Origin: Hysterangium stoloniferum
Taxonomy: Eukaryota > Basidiomycota > Agaricomycetes > Hysterangiales > Hysterangiaceae
NCBI GenBank assembly: GCA_015178975.1
Contig: WHVD01000018.1
Span: forward strand, 248,001-312,000
Reading direction: 5' to 3'
DNA: 64,000 nucleotides
Both the position numbers and the translations under genes were made by a program. Each line of letters starts with the position of its first letter. Within the stretch, counting starts at the first letter, position 1. Under the pieces are notes generated by a model. It was not told the DNA's origin. It ran no database searches and worked only from the letters and a program-made list of their open reading frames with translations. Below are positions 47,829 to 58,099 of the stretch, in pieces.

Positions 47829-49530
47829 GGTAGAAGATAAGATAATGGTGAAGGGATGAAGGTCGTTGTCTAGACCACATCTCAGCACAATGCTATGTAA
47901 AGCTTGGGAACAAAATAATGGCAGCGATATGGCACCTGATGTAGATTTTCATGAGAACAGCGTCTATTGTTATGGACTTCGGTATCAACCCATCAAACAA
48001 TTGGATGGGTATTTTGTAAGGAAGCGCGCATAGTCATTGTCAAACGAACCACATTTCGTCCAGATGGGACGAAACAGTTGACAATTTTTTCCCGATAATC
48101 TGATCGCTACGTTTCCTACGCCATGATGTGAGACCATAGACTGGCAAAGTTCGCACTTCAGCTTATTCAAGCCAGACAGAAATGTGATGTTCTTTGATGG
48201 CATATTTATGTAATTAGACAAAGGCTCGGAATACTTCAGTGATTTCCACTTTAATATTGTGCTTATAGTGTTAAGTATAGTCGCCGAAATCGACCAGGGA
48301 AAAGCCTCTCAAAAATGCCATTTGTTCTTAATCTGTTTACAATGCAGCCCAATAATTGTGTTCCCTGTCCTTCACATGATCCAGTTCGCGTATCACTGTT
48401 GTGGCAACCGAAGCGCCATGGCGCTCTTCAAACTTAAGCGATGGCTATCCAAATTATACTGTGACGCATAAGTCCTGTTTTTTTGAGAGAGGATTGAGCT
48501 TTGTTTTGAGCTGTAACGGCCAGATATGATGATCTGAAATAAAATTCTACAAAAAGTGGAGTCCTCATCCTGATATTTCTCGGACCATGCGGTTGAACTC
48601 CTGGATAAACACTCTTTACAATTCGCTATGATAAGGAGGTTGGATTTTCAGGAGGTTTTTTATGATGCGGAGACGTTTAATATCCTATTGGCGTGAACCT
48701 CGAATGAAACCTGGATTTGGTTAACAGTGAACACCACGTGGAGCGGGAGGGATATGGTGAGTTCAAATTTCCCAAACAGATCGTTGTCCTTCGTGGTGGC
48801 ACGCTCACCTTGGAACACCCTCATCTAAACACCCGGCTAATTGCCGGCACACCTAGAGAACAGTTGGGATTTCTTAGGGACGACCGTGCCACGCGGGATG
48901 AGAGCTGTCATGACACCGCCGGTTGAATTATATACTTCAGATCCTGTCGGTGCTATCGTTCGGGATTCTTTTAAATAACAATAAGTACAAGTTCAATTGG
49001 CCGATTTTAATCAGAAGTATGGGAATTGGACAAGCGACGAGAACGATTTTGCGTGCCGATCCTGGCGTCTTGAACGAGCTTCAATGTGCTGCGGGCATTG
49101 TAGAGTTCGTCGAAGCGTGCCCTTGTGAGGGGAGTGAATGAATGAATTACTGCGTGCAGAGTGTTGACTTCGATATGGTTTGAACAACGAATGAAGGCAT
49201 GTGTTTTGGTGAACTCACGGAGATGATGGCAGTGGGGAGACGACGCAGAGCTCTAGTATTGTCGCTGACCATCTACAATCAAAATAATCGGCTGCAGCCC
49301 CCCACGAGATGAGATGTTTCGCGTCGTCCTCCCGAAAAAACTGACGGACAGGACGATTGTTGAAATGATCGTTAGATGTTCTATTTATAGCAGTTTCCTT
49401 CAGTTTTGAAAATACCATGATACAAACCATCTCTGTCATTTGTTCGTGACTGGCAAGCTAATAGAGTTCTATTGCGTCGCCACCGCTCTTTTGCATGACC
49501 AGAAAAGATCGGGCCGTGCTCAAGCCAAAG
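47829..49530. other. Intergenic stretch, no gene recognised
   Basis: Small frames at 48259-48471 and 48717-48926 have no recognisable domain or splice partners. Codon-like text near 49000-49440 may belong to the decayed recombinase element on the right, but no motif supports this. Confidence 0.45.
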
Positions 49531-49532
49531 AC

Positions 49533-49950
49533 TTAAGCGAGACGAAGGTCCAGCAGGCCGGGAGGTTGAGTGTTAGGAACAGCCCAATGAAGCCTGGCAG
49601 AGAGGTTGAGTACACATGTACAGGAGGACTCGATGTAAATTTTGTAGGCGTCGCTGCGCCAACGCCCCAACAATTGGATTTCATAGTCGGGGAACCCTGC
49701 TTCAGCAGCGGAGGAAGCCGCGCCTCTACGAAAGGAGTGACCTGCAAAGGAGGCAGAATTGAAACCGGCAGTTTGGAGGAGGGATTTGAGAGAAGACACG
49801 AAGAGTGAGTACTGGAGGGGGGACCCATCGCTGTTGCAAAACAGCGGTGAATTGGGAGTGTGTGGATCTACAGTGAAGAGGTATTTGAGGGCTATTGTGA
49901 GCAGAAAAACCTCGAATGTGCCTGCAAATCCTCCTAACTGCTGAAGACGT
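49533..49950 (-). mobile_element. Tyrosine recombinase fragment (Crypton- or DIRS-type fossil)
   Basis: The minus strand reads FAGTFEVFLLTIALKYLF, then GHSFRRGAASSAAEAG, with the H-x-x-R box of tyrosine recombinases. LLGRWRSDAYKIYIES follows, the region carrying the next conserved residue and leading to the catalytic Tyr. Only the C-terminal catalytic part is recognisable. Such recombinases in fungi come from Cryptons or from DIRS-like elements; no reverse transcriptase is seen nearby, so the source is open. It is a fossil. Confidence 0.7.
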
Positions 49951-50011
49951 TGTAGAGCGACTAGTAAACAATGCGGCTGTTGTACTAGTAGGCTAAATAA
50001 TGAAAGGACAA

Positions 50012-50245
50012 TTAGCCCGAAGATGACACCCGTGTTTTTGGTGGTTGTCGTTGGCAGTCGTTAAAGTAGGCTGAAACGGTGACTACTGCGTTAGTGAGAG
50101 TTATTCCGAGACAAGCTTCACCCTTTTCTTTCATCTTCGTGAAGATAAGAGCGGGTTTTTCTTCAGGAATATTCTCTATGAGTTGAAGTTCAAGGAAATT
50201 AAATGTTAGTTTGGGAAGTGAATGTCTGATTGCGCTGCAAGCCAC
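50012..50245 (-). pseudogene. Hsp70 gene fragment
   Basis: The minus strand reads [44 protein letters not shown], which matches the Hsp70 ATPase segment around ...[36 protein letters not shown]. Canonical [17 protein letters not shown] has become [17 protein letters not shown], with Pro, Ser and Ala positions changed. A normal Hsp70 has about 640 residues; only about 55 are seen here. It is a host-gene pseudogene scrap beside the recombinase fossil, possibly a retro- or transduplicated piece. Confidence 0.75.
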
Positions 50246-50675
50246 CTCTTTGACATCGAAACTCTGGAGTCATGTATAGACAAACATTTACCAAATCCAG
50301 CGTTGAAGCAGATCCTCGGTGAAGCAAATCATTGGTAAGCATTTAATGGGACAATGTATCTGGGCGGTGATAGTGCCAGTTGTTCATTCGACCACGGTTG
50401 GATCCGAAGCTCACCCCAACCCCGAGGCTTTTATGAACCCTGCGGACAATGGTTTCCAAAAGCATGGCGGCGGAAATGAATGTCTGCTTCGGAAGCGTTG
50501 TAGTCCATGCTTTATTAGTTATAGTAGTTCCACACCTGCAAACACGCTCCTGGCTCACAACAAGCATGAGTAAAATCGTCTTGTTATCTCGTTTTTAGCC
50601 CACTATTTCTAACGGTACAAAAGTCGACTATCGTGACAAGGACCGTGTAGATTCATCTTTTGTAGAACCTGAGAA

Positions 50676-51560
50676 ATGAACCATGGTGAGAATGTCAATC
50701 GTTCATTTACAATCCATCTAATCGACATCTATATATCAGAACAAATTGCGAAAGATCCCAATTCCACCCATGCAGAAATGGGCCGCGGTGAGAGTTTCCG
50801 TCGTTCATTTACTATCCATCTAATCGACATATGTATATCAGGACAGATTGCGGAAGATCCCAATTCCAGCCATGCGGATCACCTCGATACCATTTGCAAG
50901 GGATTTGATATCCTTGCCCTGGCAGTATGTCGACTTCTTTCCAAAGAATAGACTCAACTAATGGCACCAATAACCATACTTCAGGCGACATTCATGTGTG
51001 CGATCCAATCGCAAGTGTTGAGTACCACGCTAAGTGGTCTCCCAGATACCACAGCTGTCCGTGCTACGAACACATTTTATCTGTCAGGACTTACCCTCGA
51101 CTTTTGTTCTGCGTGTCTGGCCTGCCTCTCATCCCGCTGGTTCCAAAGGCTCACAAATGCTGAGAAGAAGTATCTTCAGGCTGTTTTCTCAACTCGAGCG
51201 AGAATACAGTCTCAACGGGCGGCTCTCGACCATGGTCCCCAAACCAAACAATCTCTCGAGCGGGGCGAAGGCGATTCACTCGAGTATACGCAATGGTCTT
51301 TGTCTGAACGAATATTAATCTCGTGGTACAGCATGTCACTGTTCGTACCTATGGGATTCCTGATATTGGGTACCGTATGCATGGTAGTAGGACTGTATAT
51401 ATATGTATGGTCCCAGCATCCGCTGCCCGTATCCATCACGGTATCCTTGGCTGGCATTGTAACCCTGCCATTTATAATCGGCGTGTTTTCAATTGGAAGA
51501 GCTGATGAGAGGCGTAGAACGGTTATTCGACGTTTGAGCAGGATGCAGGGTGATTGGTGA
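50676..51560 (+). CDS. Three-helix membrane protein of the GDW paralog array, member 1
   Basis: Model: exons 50676-50685, 50740-50787, 50842-50924 and 50985-51560 (238 residues). The last intron lies at phase 0 after GFDILALA, as in all five paralogs. The main exon reads ATFMCAIQSQVLSTTLSGLPDTTAVRATN, then a hydrophobic helix (FYLSGLTLDFCSACLACLSSRWFQRLTNAEK). A charged loop and two further membrane spans follow (SMSLFVPMGFLILGTVCMVVGLY; PVSITVSLAGIVTLPFIIGVFSI). It ends RRRTVIRRLSRMQGDW. Upstream, a 102-base intron-plus-exon unit is tandemly duplicated. Both 54-base introns lack in-frame stops, so unspliced reading also stays open. Function is unknown; the first 10-base exon is uncertain and the true 5' end may lie upstream. 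Confidence 0.75.
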
Positions 51561-51857
51561 CTGTATGCGAGTGCATTTTTGGAACTGAATCCCTGTGTTA
51601 TTTATGTAACATATAAATTTAAAAGAATCTATGGCGGTCCCTGGTCGGTCGTATGTTCAAAATGTGAATAGGTCTCGCGCTCTGCCACATTTGTTGCGAC
51701 TTTTTCTACAACATCCGGTTTGTCTCTTGCATAATCGAATATTTTAGATGATTTCTGACTCAATAGACTGTGTTTTAAGGCAATACCTATCGGGAACCGG
51801 GAACATGTTTGAATAATATCACAGCACAAAGTACTTTCCCCTCCACAAAGCATTACG

Positions 51858-52010
51858 CATGCTTGTTGGATATTTACAACCAAACATGTCCTTGTGGCTT
51901 ATTATCTCTGTCGTTGCTATTTATTCACCATTCTGTGCTTGTTCGATATTTACAAAAGAAACATGTCCTTGTGCTTTCTTATCTCTGTCGTTGTTAGTCC
52001 TTCACCATTA
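51858..52010. repeat. Tandem duplication of a 79-base unit
   Basis: TGCTTGTTGGATATTTACAA...ACATGTCCTTGTG...TTATCTCTGTCGTTG...TTCACCATT occurs twice in a row (51858 and 51937) with scattered changes. It lies in the gap between array members 1 and 2, where no gene is recognised. Confidence 0.75.
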
Positions 52011-52911
52011 TATCCGACGTCTCATTCAATTTTCTCCTGCCTCTGGTCTGCCTTCGCCGAGTGGCACATTGTTTACACTTCAGTTCGCTACTCCGGCGAA
52101 AATTCTATATATTTAAGTAGTACCATTGTTCCAATATTCAAAGAATCCTTCACGAATTGGGAGTACAATAAAATGTAATATCCTGCCTGCAATGCACCTA
52201 TCTTATTCGTTTGGATGCGCAACTGTGACGATCTATTAAGGGGTATCACAGTGGAAGATTTGAGGGTCGTTTTGCTACGGGTTTCATTTGTATTTCTTGT
52301 CTAAATCCAGCTGTCAATAGGCTTCAATTATTTTCCGTTTGACAGAGTAGGCAACAATTTACTCGTTGCAAACGGATGGATACTGCAATACAACATGTCT
52401 CATCCTTTACACACCCCTTATAGTTCGAGTCCTTGCAGCTCACATATTGAGTTGCAAAATGCAACAGGTCCGCCACAGATGCCGTTCCAAAACGCATTTA
52501 GAGGCGTTTTTCAAAGCTGAATCCACAAACGTTTGGCGAATCGGACGTCACTATGATCCTCCCTAATGTAAAAATAAAAATAAAATAGACTGTAACAGAC
52601 TGCTGTGTGGCAGTTGACTCTTCTAGATATGTAAACGTTTTTGCTTGCCAGGGAAGCGCCAAATGTGCAGTTGGAATTGGAAGATCGAACTCACGTCAGA
52701 TTGCAGCACTGATTGCTAAGAGGTCGAACCAGTGGAAGGCTTACAGCTCATGCCGAACATCAATTTGTTTTATCAATATATTTTGGTTTTGCAGCGCCTC
52801 CATAATCCAGATCGCCAGACTATTTTCAATGGAAGGCAGGAAGTCCTGAAGCACTGCCAACACCGCTTGGCCTGTTCCTTATTTCTGCGAAGAAGTATAC
52901 CACTTTCTAGC

Positions 52912-53867
52912 ATGGCAGTTGAAACAATCTCCTCAATTATTCGGAGTCAACTTAGTTGGTTATCGATTACAAGAGGCGATGTCGGTCGAAGAGACTCAAT
53001 GGACACGTTGTGTTCCCCAATATCCGACACTTCGTCGATAGCAAAAGGTAGAGTGGAAGCTGGGATCCTGGAAAGCGGTAAGGTTGTTTTACCGTGTGTT
53101 TTCACTCGCTGACTCTGTAATCGTTTCCTACATATAAGGCTGGGGTAAAAATCACGGGTCACCCCATGAAACTGATGTCGACCACCTCGATGTTCTTTGT
53201 AAGGGATTCGAGATGATAGCATTCGGGGTATGCGAATGCATGGTGCCCAACATATTACACGCACTGACTATTTCATTCTTAGGCTACATGCTTATCCGCA
53301 GTGCAATCGCAAGTAATGAGCACCACACTCAGTCTTCCCGACAGCACCGCCATCCGTACCATAAATGCATTTTATCTCTCCGGGCTCATTTTCGACCTCA
53401 TCACTGCCTGCCTCGCCATCCTCACATCCCGCTGGCTTCAAAGACTCACAAATTCCGAAAAACATTACCTCCAGCACAGTTTTGCAACGCAAGCCAAGGC
53501 AGCGTCTGAAGCCAGAACCCTGAATTTGAACCAAACATCAGAACATAAACAATCCCTAGACCAGGACAATGACACGATTTCGAGTTCCGAGGAGGAGTCT
53601 TTTTCTTCATACGAAAAAATACTCATTCCATGGTTCAGCCTGGCGCTTTTCGTGCCGATGCTATTCCTTGCGCTTGGTGGCGTATGCATGTTAGCCGGAT
53701 TATATACTTATGCATGGTCACAACAACCCCTTCCTGTAGCAGTCGTGATGTCATTAGCCGGGTTTTCTACCCTGCCGTTTATTGTCGGCGTTTTTGCAAT
53801 TGGAAGAGCGGATGGAAGGCGCAGACGAATCATTCGGCGCTTAAGCAGGATACAGGGAGATTGGTGA
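52912..53867 (+). CDS. GDW-array membrane protein, member 2
   Basis: Model: exons 52912-53077, 53139-53227 and 53283-53867 (279 residues, phases 1 then 0). The N-terminal exon encodes a cytosol-like Ser/Arg-rich stretch (MAVETISSIIRSQLSWLS...). Exon 2 carries DVDHLDVLCKGFEMIAFG. Exon 3 carries ATCLSAVQSQVMSTTLSLPDSTAIRTINAFYLSG, RWLQRLTNSEKHYLQ, a variable charged loop rich in Gln/Ser, and two membrane spans (LFVPMLFLALGGVCMLAGLY; VVMSLAGFSTLPFIVGVFAI). It ends RLSRIQGDW. The ATG at 52912 follows an open frame back to 52732, so an earlier start is possible. Predicted topology puts the conserved FDILALA/ATFLSAIQ block before the first helix. Function unknown. Confidence 0.78.
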
Positions 53868-54099
53868 CTGCATTGGTTTCGGGGGATATTAATAGAAGTC
53901 TTCATCTGTTTGTGGTGCTCTATTTCCTCTTACATGTCGTCTATAGCCCTCGACGCTAGTCTGCCAGTGCCATCCCATAAAGCTATGTTCATTAATCAAA
54001 CACTATGGTGGCTTTTTTCATAAACACAGCCTTTGGCACGCGCTGTCGCATGACAGAAGTTCCCAGTGACAATCTGTTTCGACACCCCAGCTGGCGGTC

Positions 54100-54981
54100 T
54101 CTTCTGGGCGGTGCCCATCCATTGTCAATTTAAGCCAGTTACGTAGGAATCAGAAATCAGGAAGTCTTTTAGGGCGAGCTATGCATGCACTCGTCCATTA
54201 TGTATATATGAGTTGATTCCTCCATGAGGCGACCGCACAGCCACATGCCGGTGCTGAGTTCCCTTTACAACACTTCAAACACCTTGTGCACGCGCCATTA
54301 TTTTCTTGACCTTCTAAGGGCCAAAATTTCTACCTTGTGTGGGACAAATGGGCCGGAAGTCTCAGGTTCCAGGATGAATTATACTGGGTAAAGCATGCGC
54401 CACTAGCTCCCCCTCAAATATTTCCGTCGATAATACATCATAGAGGAGGCATGACAAGACCTTCAATGCCTTTCTCTGATATTTGAGGACATTTCATTTT
54501 GTGAAAAATAATATCGTGACAACCAGAAATGAAGAAACAGTGATAGCTTCCAGTTGTGGTATCAGTTCCAACCACGGTATCATATAACCGAAGAGCGGCG
54601 ACAGGCTTAGAACCGCGTCTCCTGCCCTCGGAGGGCAAAGCGCACACCGGAATTGCCACATTCACTTCTCGTTTATCAGTTCTTTTTATTAATATCAAGA
54701 ATTGCAACCACGATGATCGGCGGTTGGCCCCTTGATGAGGTGGTGGGGATGCTTCGTACCTCCGACACGGAAAGTGTATTGTACTGGGGCTGAGGCTGTT
54801 CAGCCTAAGGGTGTCATGACTTCAAGTATCATTATTACTACTAGTGCAGGCAGCATCACAATATGTTTGCTGACATGTACTTTTTTACACATTACAGGAA
54901 AATGGCATTCTAACTCCAAAACTTACACAATTATTACAAGAAGAATCCGGAAAAACAAGCAAGAAACATCAAAGCACTGAT
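54100..54981. other. Intergenic stretch, no gene recognised
   Basis: A minus frame at 54438-54707 has no domain. The region lies between the 3' ends of array member 2 and the REEP gene and probably contains their 3' flanks. Confidence 0.45.
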
Positions 54982-56381
54982 TCATTCGGTCTTAACCCTC
55001 TCATACCCGCCCGCCCTACCCTGACTACTCTCCCTACCCCACCACCAAAAGCTCGCAACACCGGCACCGCCGTTCTCCTCAGGATCACCATCATCCACAA
55101 CATCCAGGTCCCCAAATACATATCCACCGTCGTCATCATCTCGCCCAATCTCAACATACTTGCCTTTATCAGCGTCACCAGGCGGGGGACGTGGCGGGGA
55201 GGGTGCAGACCCGAGAGAAGAAGAGAGGGGGTTAGATGGAGATGAAGAGTCGACGACCGGTGCAGGTGCAGATGTACCGGCTAACACGGAGAACGTGGAA
55301 GAAGATGGATCATGTGTTGGAACCGGCGGCAACGCCGCCAATTCAGCTTCGAGGGCACGACGACGCGCGAGGATCTGTGCGTGGTTGCGCTGGAGGTCGT
55401 GGTGTCTGTCGATGGCGGTTGATGTTCCCGTGGTGGGGGGTTGCGGTGCGGGGTGATTTGTGGCTTGGGTTCTGATTGCGGTTCCAGAGGTCGATGTCGA
55501 CGTGGACGTAGATGCATGCTGTGGAGTCTGTCTCGCAGCCGTCGTAACATCCCCCGGGGTCGGCTCCACAAAAGCAGCAATTTGCGGCCCATATAGGCGC
55601 CACAGTCCCAGCAGAGCCTGTGCTGGAGCACTCATCACCATCGCAGCGGTGGAAGTAGGCGGTGGCGTCTGCGCGTGAGCTGAAAAAGGCGGCGAATCTA
55701 GTCCTCCGCCATTCAGACCAGCACCCGCACCCGCACCCGCACCCGCACCCGCACCCACGCCAGCGCCATCACCAAAGCCCATACCCGCACCCGTGACCCC
55801 ACCGCCAACCCCCATAACACCCGCAACCCACACCAATGCTGCTCTCCCAGCCCTCGCAAGGTACTCCCAAAACTGACCCCGAACTTCTCCGATCTTGAGA
55901 TCGATCACGGGCTCATTGGTGAGGAGGAACGGGTGCAAGTGATTTGTGTATATGTATGAAGAGCCTTGTGTGTATGGGAGTGAGAGATAGAGGAAGAAGA
56001 GCGTTTTAGCCGGGGTGTAGAACGGGATCCTGTGCGCTATGGGCGTTAGACGTTGATCTCTCGAAGGATGACGAGTGAGCGAGGACAGACCAGCTTACAG
56101 CCCATCCAGCTATATACTCTGCTCCGATTATAATGCCTAGGACAGACCTTGGACTGGGTGAGTCGACACAGGTATCAAGTGAAACGGAAACACACCAATA
56201 CATCAACCATCTCTCAATCTCACTCTCATCGGCCGGTCTTTTCGAAAGGGTCTTATACGAGGCATAAGTTGGATATAGAAATGCCGTCGTCGCACTAGAT
56301 ATATCAGTTGGAGTGTAGGTAAATATTCGGCATAGCCTCACAAACGCACCTGATCACATGTAAAACGAGATAAACCAACAT
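54982..56381 (-). CDS. REEP/Yop1 (TB2/DP1/HVA22) family protein with long disordered tail
   Basis: Model on minus: exons 56381-56350, 56294-56194, 56136-56091 and 56029-54982, 408 residues, phases consistent. The N-terminal domain reads FLYPTYASYKTLSK, ERWLMYWC, AEYIAGWAVSWIPFYTPAKTLFFLYLSLPYTQGSSYIYTNHL in separate stretches. This is the TB2/DP1/HVA22 hallmark: hydrophobic hairpins that curve the ER membrane and shape tubules. The remaining 250 or so residues are low-complexity: a Gly/Ala repeat from a (GCACCC)n minisatellite, Ser/Thr/Pro stretches, one short helix (HAQILARRRALEAELAAL) and an acidic end (GDLDVVDDGDPEENGG). Yeast Yop1 is about 180 residues, so the tail is an addition of roughly the size of the domain itself or more; longer C-terminal tails are known in fungal relatives. 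Assignment of the domain is confident; the role of the tail is unknown. Confidence 0.88.
55721..55756. repeat. (GCACCC)n minisatellite inside the REEP gene
   Basis: Six perfect GCACCC units code on minus for alternating Gly-Ala in the disordered tail. A length change in units of six bases would keep the frame, so the tract may vary between strains. Confidence 0.9.
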
Positions 56382-56592
56382 CCTATTATCATTAGATCGC
56401 GATTGCACGTATGTCGACTAGTGTAGAAGATAGGAGGATTCAGTCAGGAGACAAGAAGAGAGCGAGACAGTTAAGGAGACCAAGGAGACAGGAGACAGGG
56501 ATACGACTCCCGCAGCACAGACATGTTCCTCTGTCACGTGGTGGATTTCTAACGTCTGTTCCAATTTTTGTCGCTACTCACCTTATGCGTGG

Positions 56593-56672
56593 ACGCATAT
56601 GGTGAAATGGTATCATGCTTGCCTTCCAGGCTGAGTGAGCAAGCGGCCGGGGTTCGATTCCCCGTGTGCGTA
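56593..56672 (+). tRNA. tRNA-Gly (anticodon TCC) with 9-base intron
   Basis: A full cloverleaf can be folded. Acceptor stem ACGCATA pairs with TGTGCGT (56665-56671) and the discriminator is A (56672). The D stem is GTGA/TCAT with loop AATGGTA. Anticodon stem CTTGC pairs with GCAAG, and the T arm is CGGGG-TTCGATT-CCCCG. The anticodon TCC is at 56625-56627, followed by A37 and an intron of 9 bases (56629-56637, GGCTGAGTG), at the canonical 37/38 position. Mature length is 71 before CCA addition. It reads GGA codons. Confidence 0.92.
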
Positions 56673-56876
56673 TTTTATGTTTTTTGAAACACTTCATTAT
56701 TTTTACCGATATGAAGACGGACATGAAGTTTGTTATTAATAGAATGCCCATTTATTTTTCTCGGCAGAAGAGCTTAATGTGACAAGCTGGCTATCTGGTC
56801 ACCTTATTCACCTTATTGCATACAGCATTGGTCTAACGCTGTACCTTGTTCCTTTCCACTGCTATCTCAAAGTGAC

Positions 56877-57793
56877 ATGCCCCCCCCATTCCCGACGCAA
56901 AAACGTACTAAGCAACAAATGAGTTATAGCAGCAGTTGTATGACCAAAGTGGAAGAGGAATGCAAAGATCTCACGCCTATCTCTCCGTCCAGTGGGCATC
57001 CACAGTTTACGGAACCGGAGGATATAGAACGTGCTGGTTTGTGTTTTGATCTGTACCAAGTATAATTTACCAATCTAATAACCTGGCACCCTACGATAGT
57101 TGAATCCATTCACGTAGACCACCTACATGTTCTCTGTCAGGGATTTGACATACTAGCACTCGCGGTACGCAATCAAAAAAGCGTGAATCTTACTCATTGA
57201 CACCCCCTACTTCCCAGGCCACATTCCTCTCAGCAATCCAAGCTGGAGTAATGAACATCTCTCTAAATATTCTGCCCGACACCATCGCCGTCCGCGTCAC
57301 AAATGCACTCTATCTCTCAGGCCTCGTCTTGGACCTCATGTCCGCCTGCCTCGCGTTCCTCACATCGCGCTGGTTCCAAAGACTAACAAACGCCGAAAAA
57401 CACTTCCTCCAAGAGGCTTTCACAGCCCGTGAAAAAGAAAAATCCGAACGAAAAGATGGCATCGCTCCACCCACGCAGAAAAAATCCTACGATCGAAAGG
57501 AAGGCGATATACTAAAGACATCGAAACTGGCTGGGATCGAAAGGATTCTGATCCCGTGGTTTAGTCTTTCTCTATTCATCCCTTTGGTTTTCCTAGTTCT
57601 CGGTGCCCTATGCATCTTAGCGGGACTATACATATACACTTGGTCGCAACAACCTTTCCCTGTCGCCATTGTGGTGTCTCTCGCGGGCCTTTCGACCGTC
57701 CCATTTATTGTCGGCGTCTTTGCAATTGGGAGGGTTGACGAAAGGCGTAGGAAGATTATTCTGCGATTGAGCCACATCCAGGGAGATTGGTAA
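56877..57793 (+). CDS. GDW-array membrane protein, member 3
   Basis: Model: exons 56877-57036, 57100-57164 and 57218-57793, introns of 63 and 53 bases, 266 residues. Exon 1 gives a polar head (PQFTEPEDIERA); exon 2 gives HVDHLHVLCQGFDILALA. Exon 3 opens ATFLSAIQAGVMNISLNILPDTIAVRVTN, with a first helix (LYLSGLVLDLMSACLAFLTS), RWFQRLTNAEKHFLQEAF and a charged loop. Spans two and three follow (LFIPLVFLVLGALCILAGLYIY; AIVVSLAGLSTVPFIVGVFAI), ending RLSHIQGDW. A GC-richer third codon position than in flanking DNA suggests it is under coding constraint. It starts 204 bases after the tRNA. A later ATG (MSYSSS, 14 codons in) is an alternative start. Function unknown. Confidence 0.8.
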
Positions 57794-57954
57794 CTCGTGC
57801 ATATTTTTGTCCCTGTGCCCCCCAGCCCACTTATGCTTATGAACAGGCATGTCCCTGTTGATCGGCTATTCCCACTTGCAAAGTTCACGCCAGATACTTA
57901 TTGGGGAATTAACTTCCCGAGCTATGAAGACTTTAAGACCATCTGGGATCGTCT

Positions 57955-58025
57955 ATATATATAGGATCAGTATATAGGACCAGGATGTGGGACCAGGATA
58001 TGGGACCAGGATATAGGATCAGATA
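57955..58025. repeat. Minisatellite of 12-14 base units
   Basis: Five imperfect units of the type ATATAGGACCAGG / ATATGGGACCAGG follow one another just downstream of array member 3. Unit differences are single bases. No function is evident. Confidence 0.85.
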
Positions 58026-58099
58026 TGTATTATACTATGATCCGTCTGTAATAAGTTACCACCATTTACTCTGTCAAACGAAAGCTTTTCGGTCTCTAG

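Noticed and set aside
54730-54800. Stem-like text resembling a tRNA or small RNA
   Set aside because: No consistent acceptor, D and T arms could be paired.
55160-55678. Open frames on plus inside the REEP gene
   Set aside because: Shadow frames caused by the GC-rich low-complexity tail on minus.
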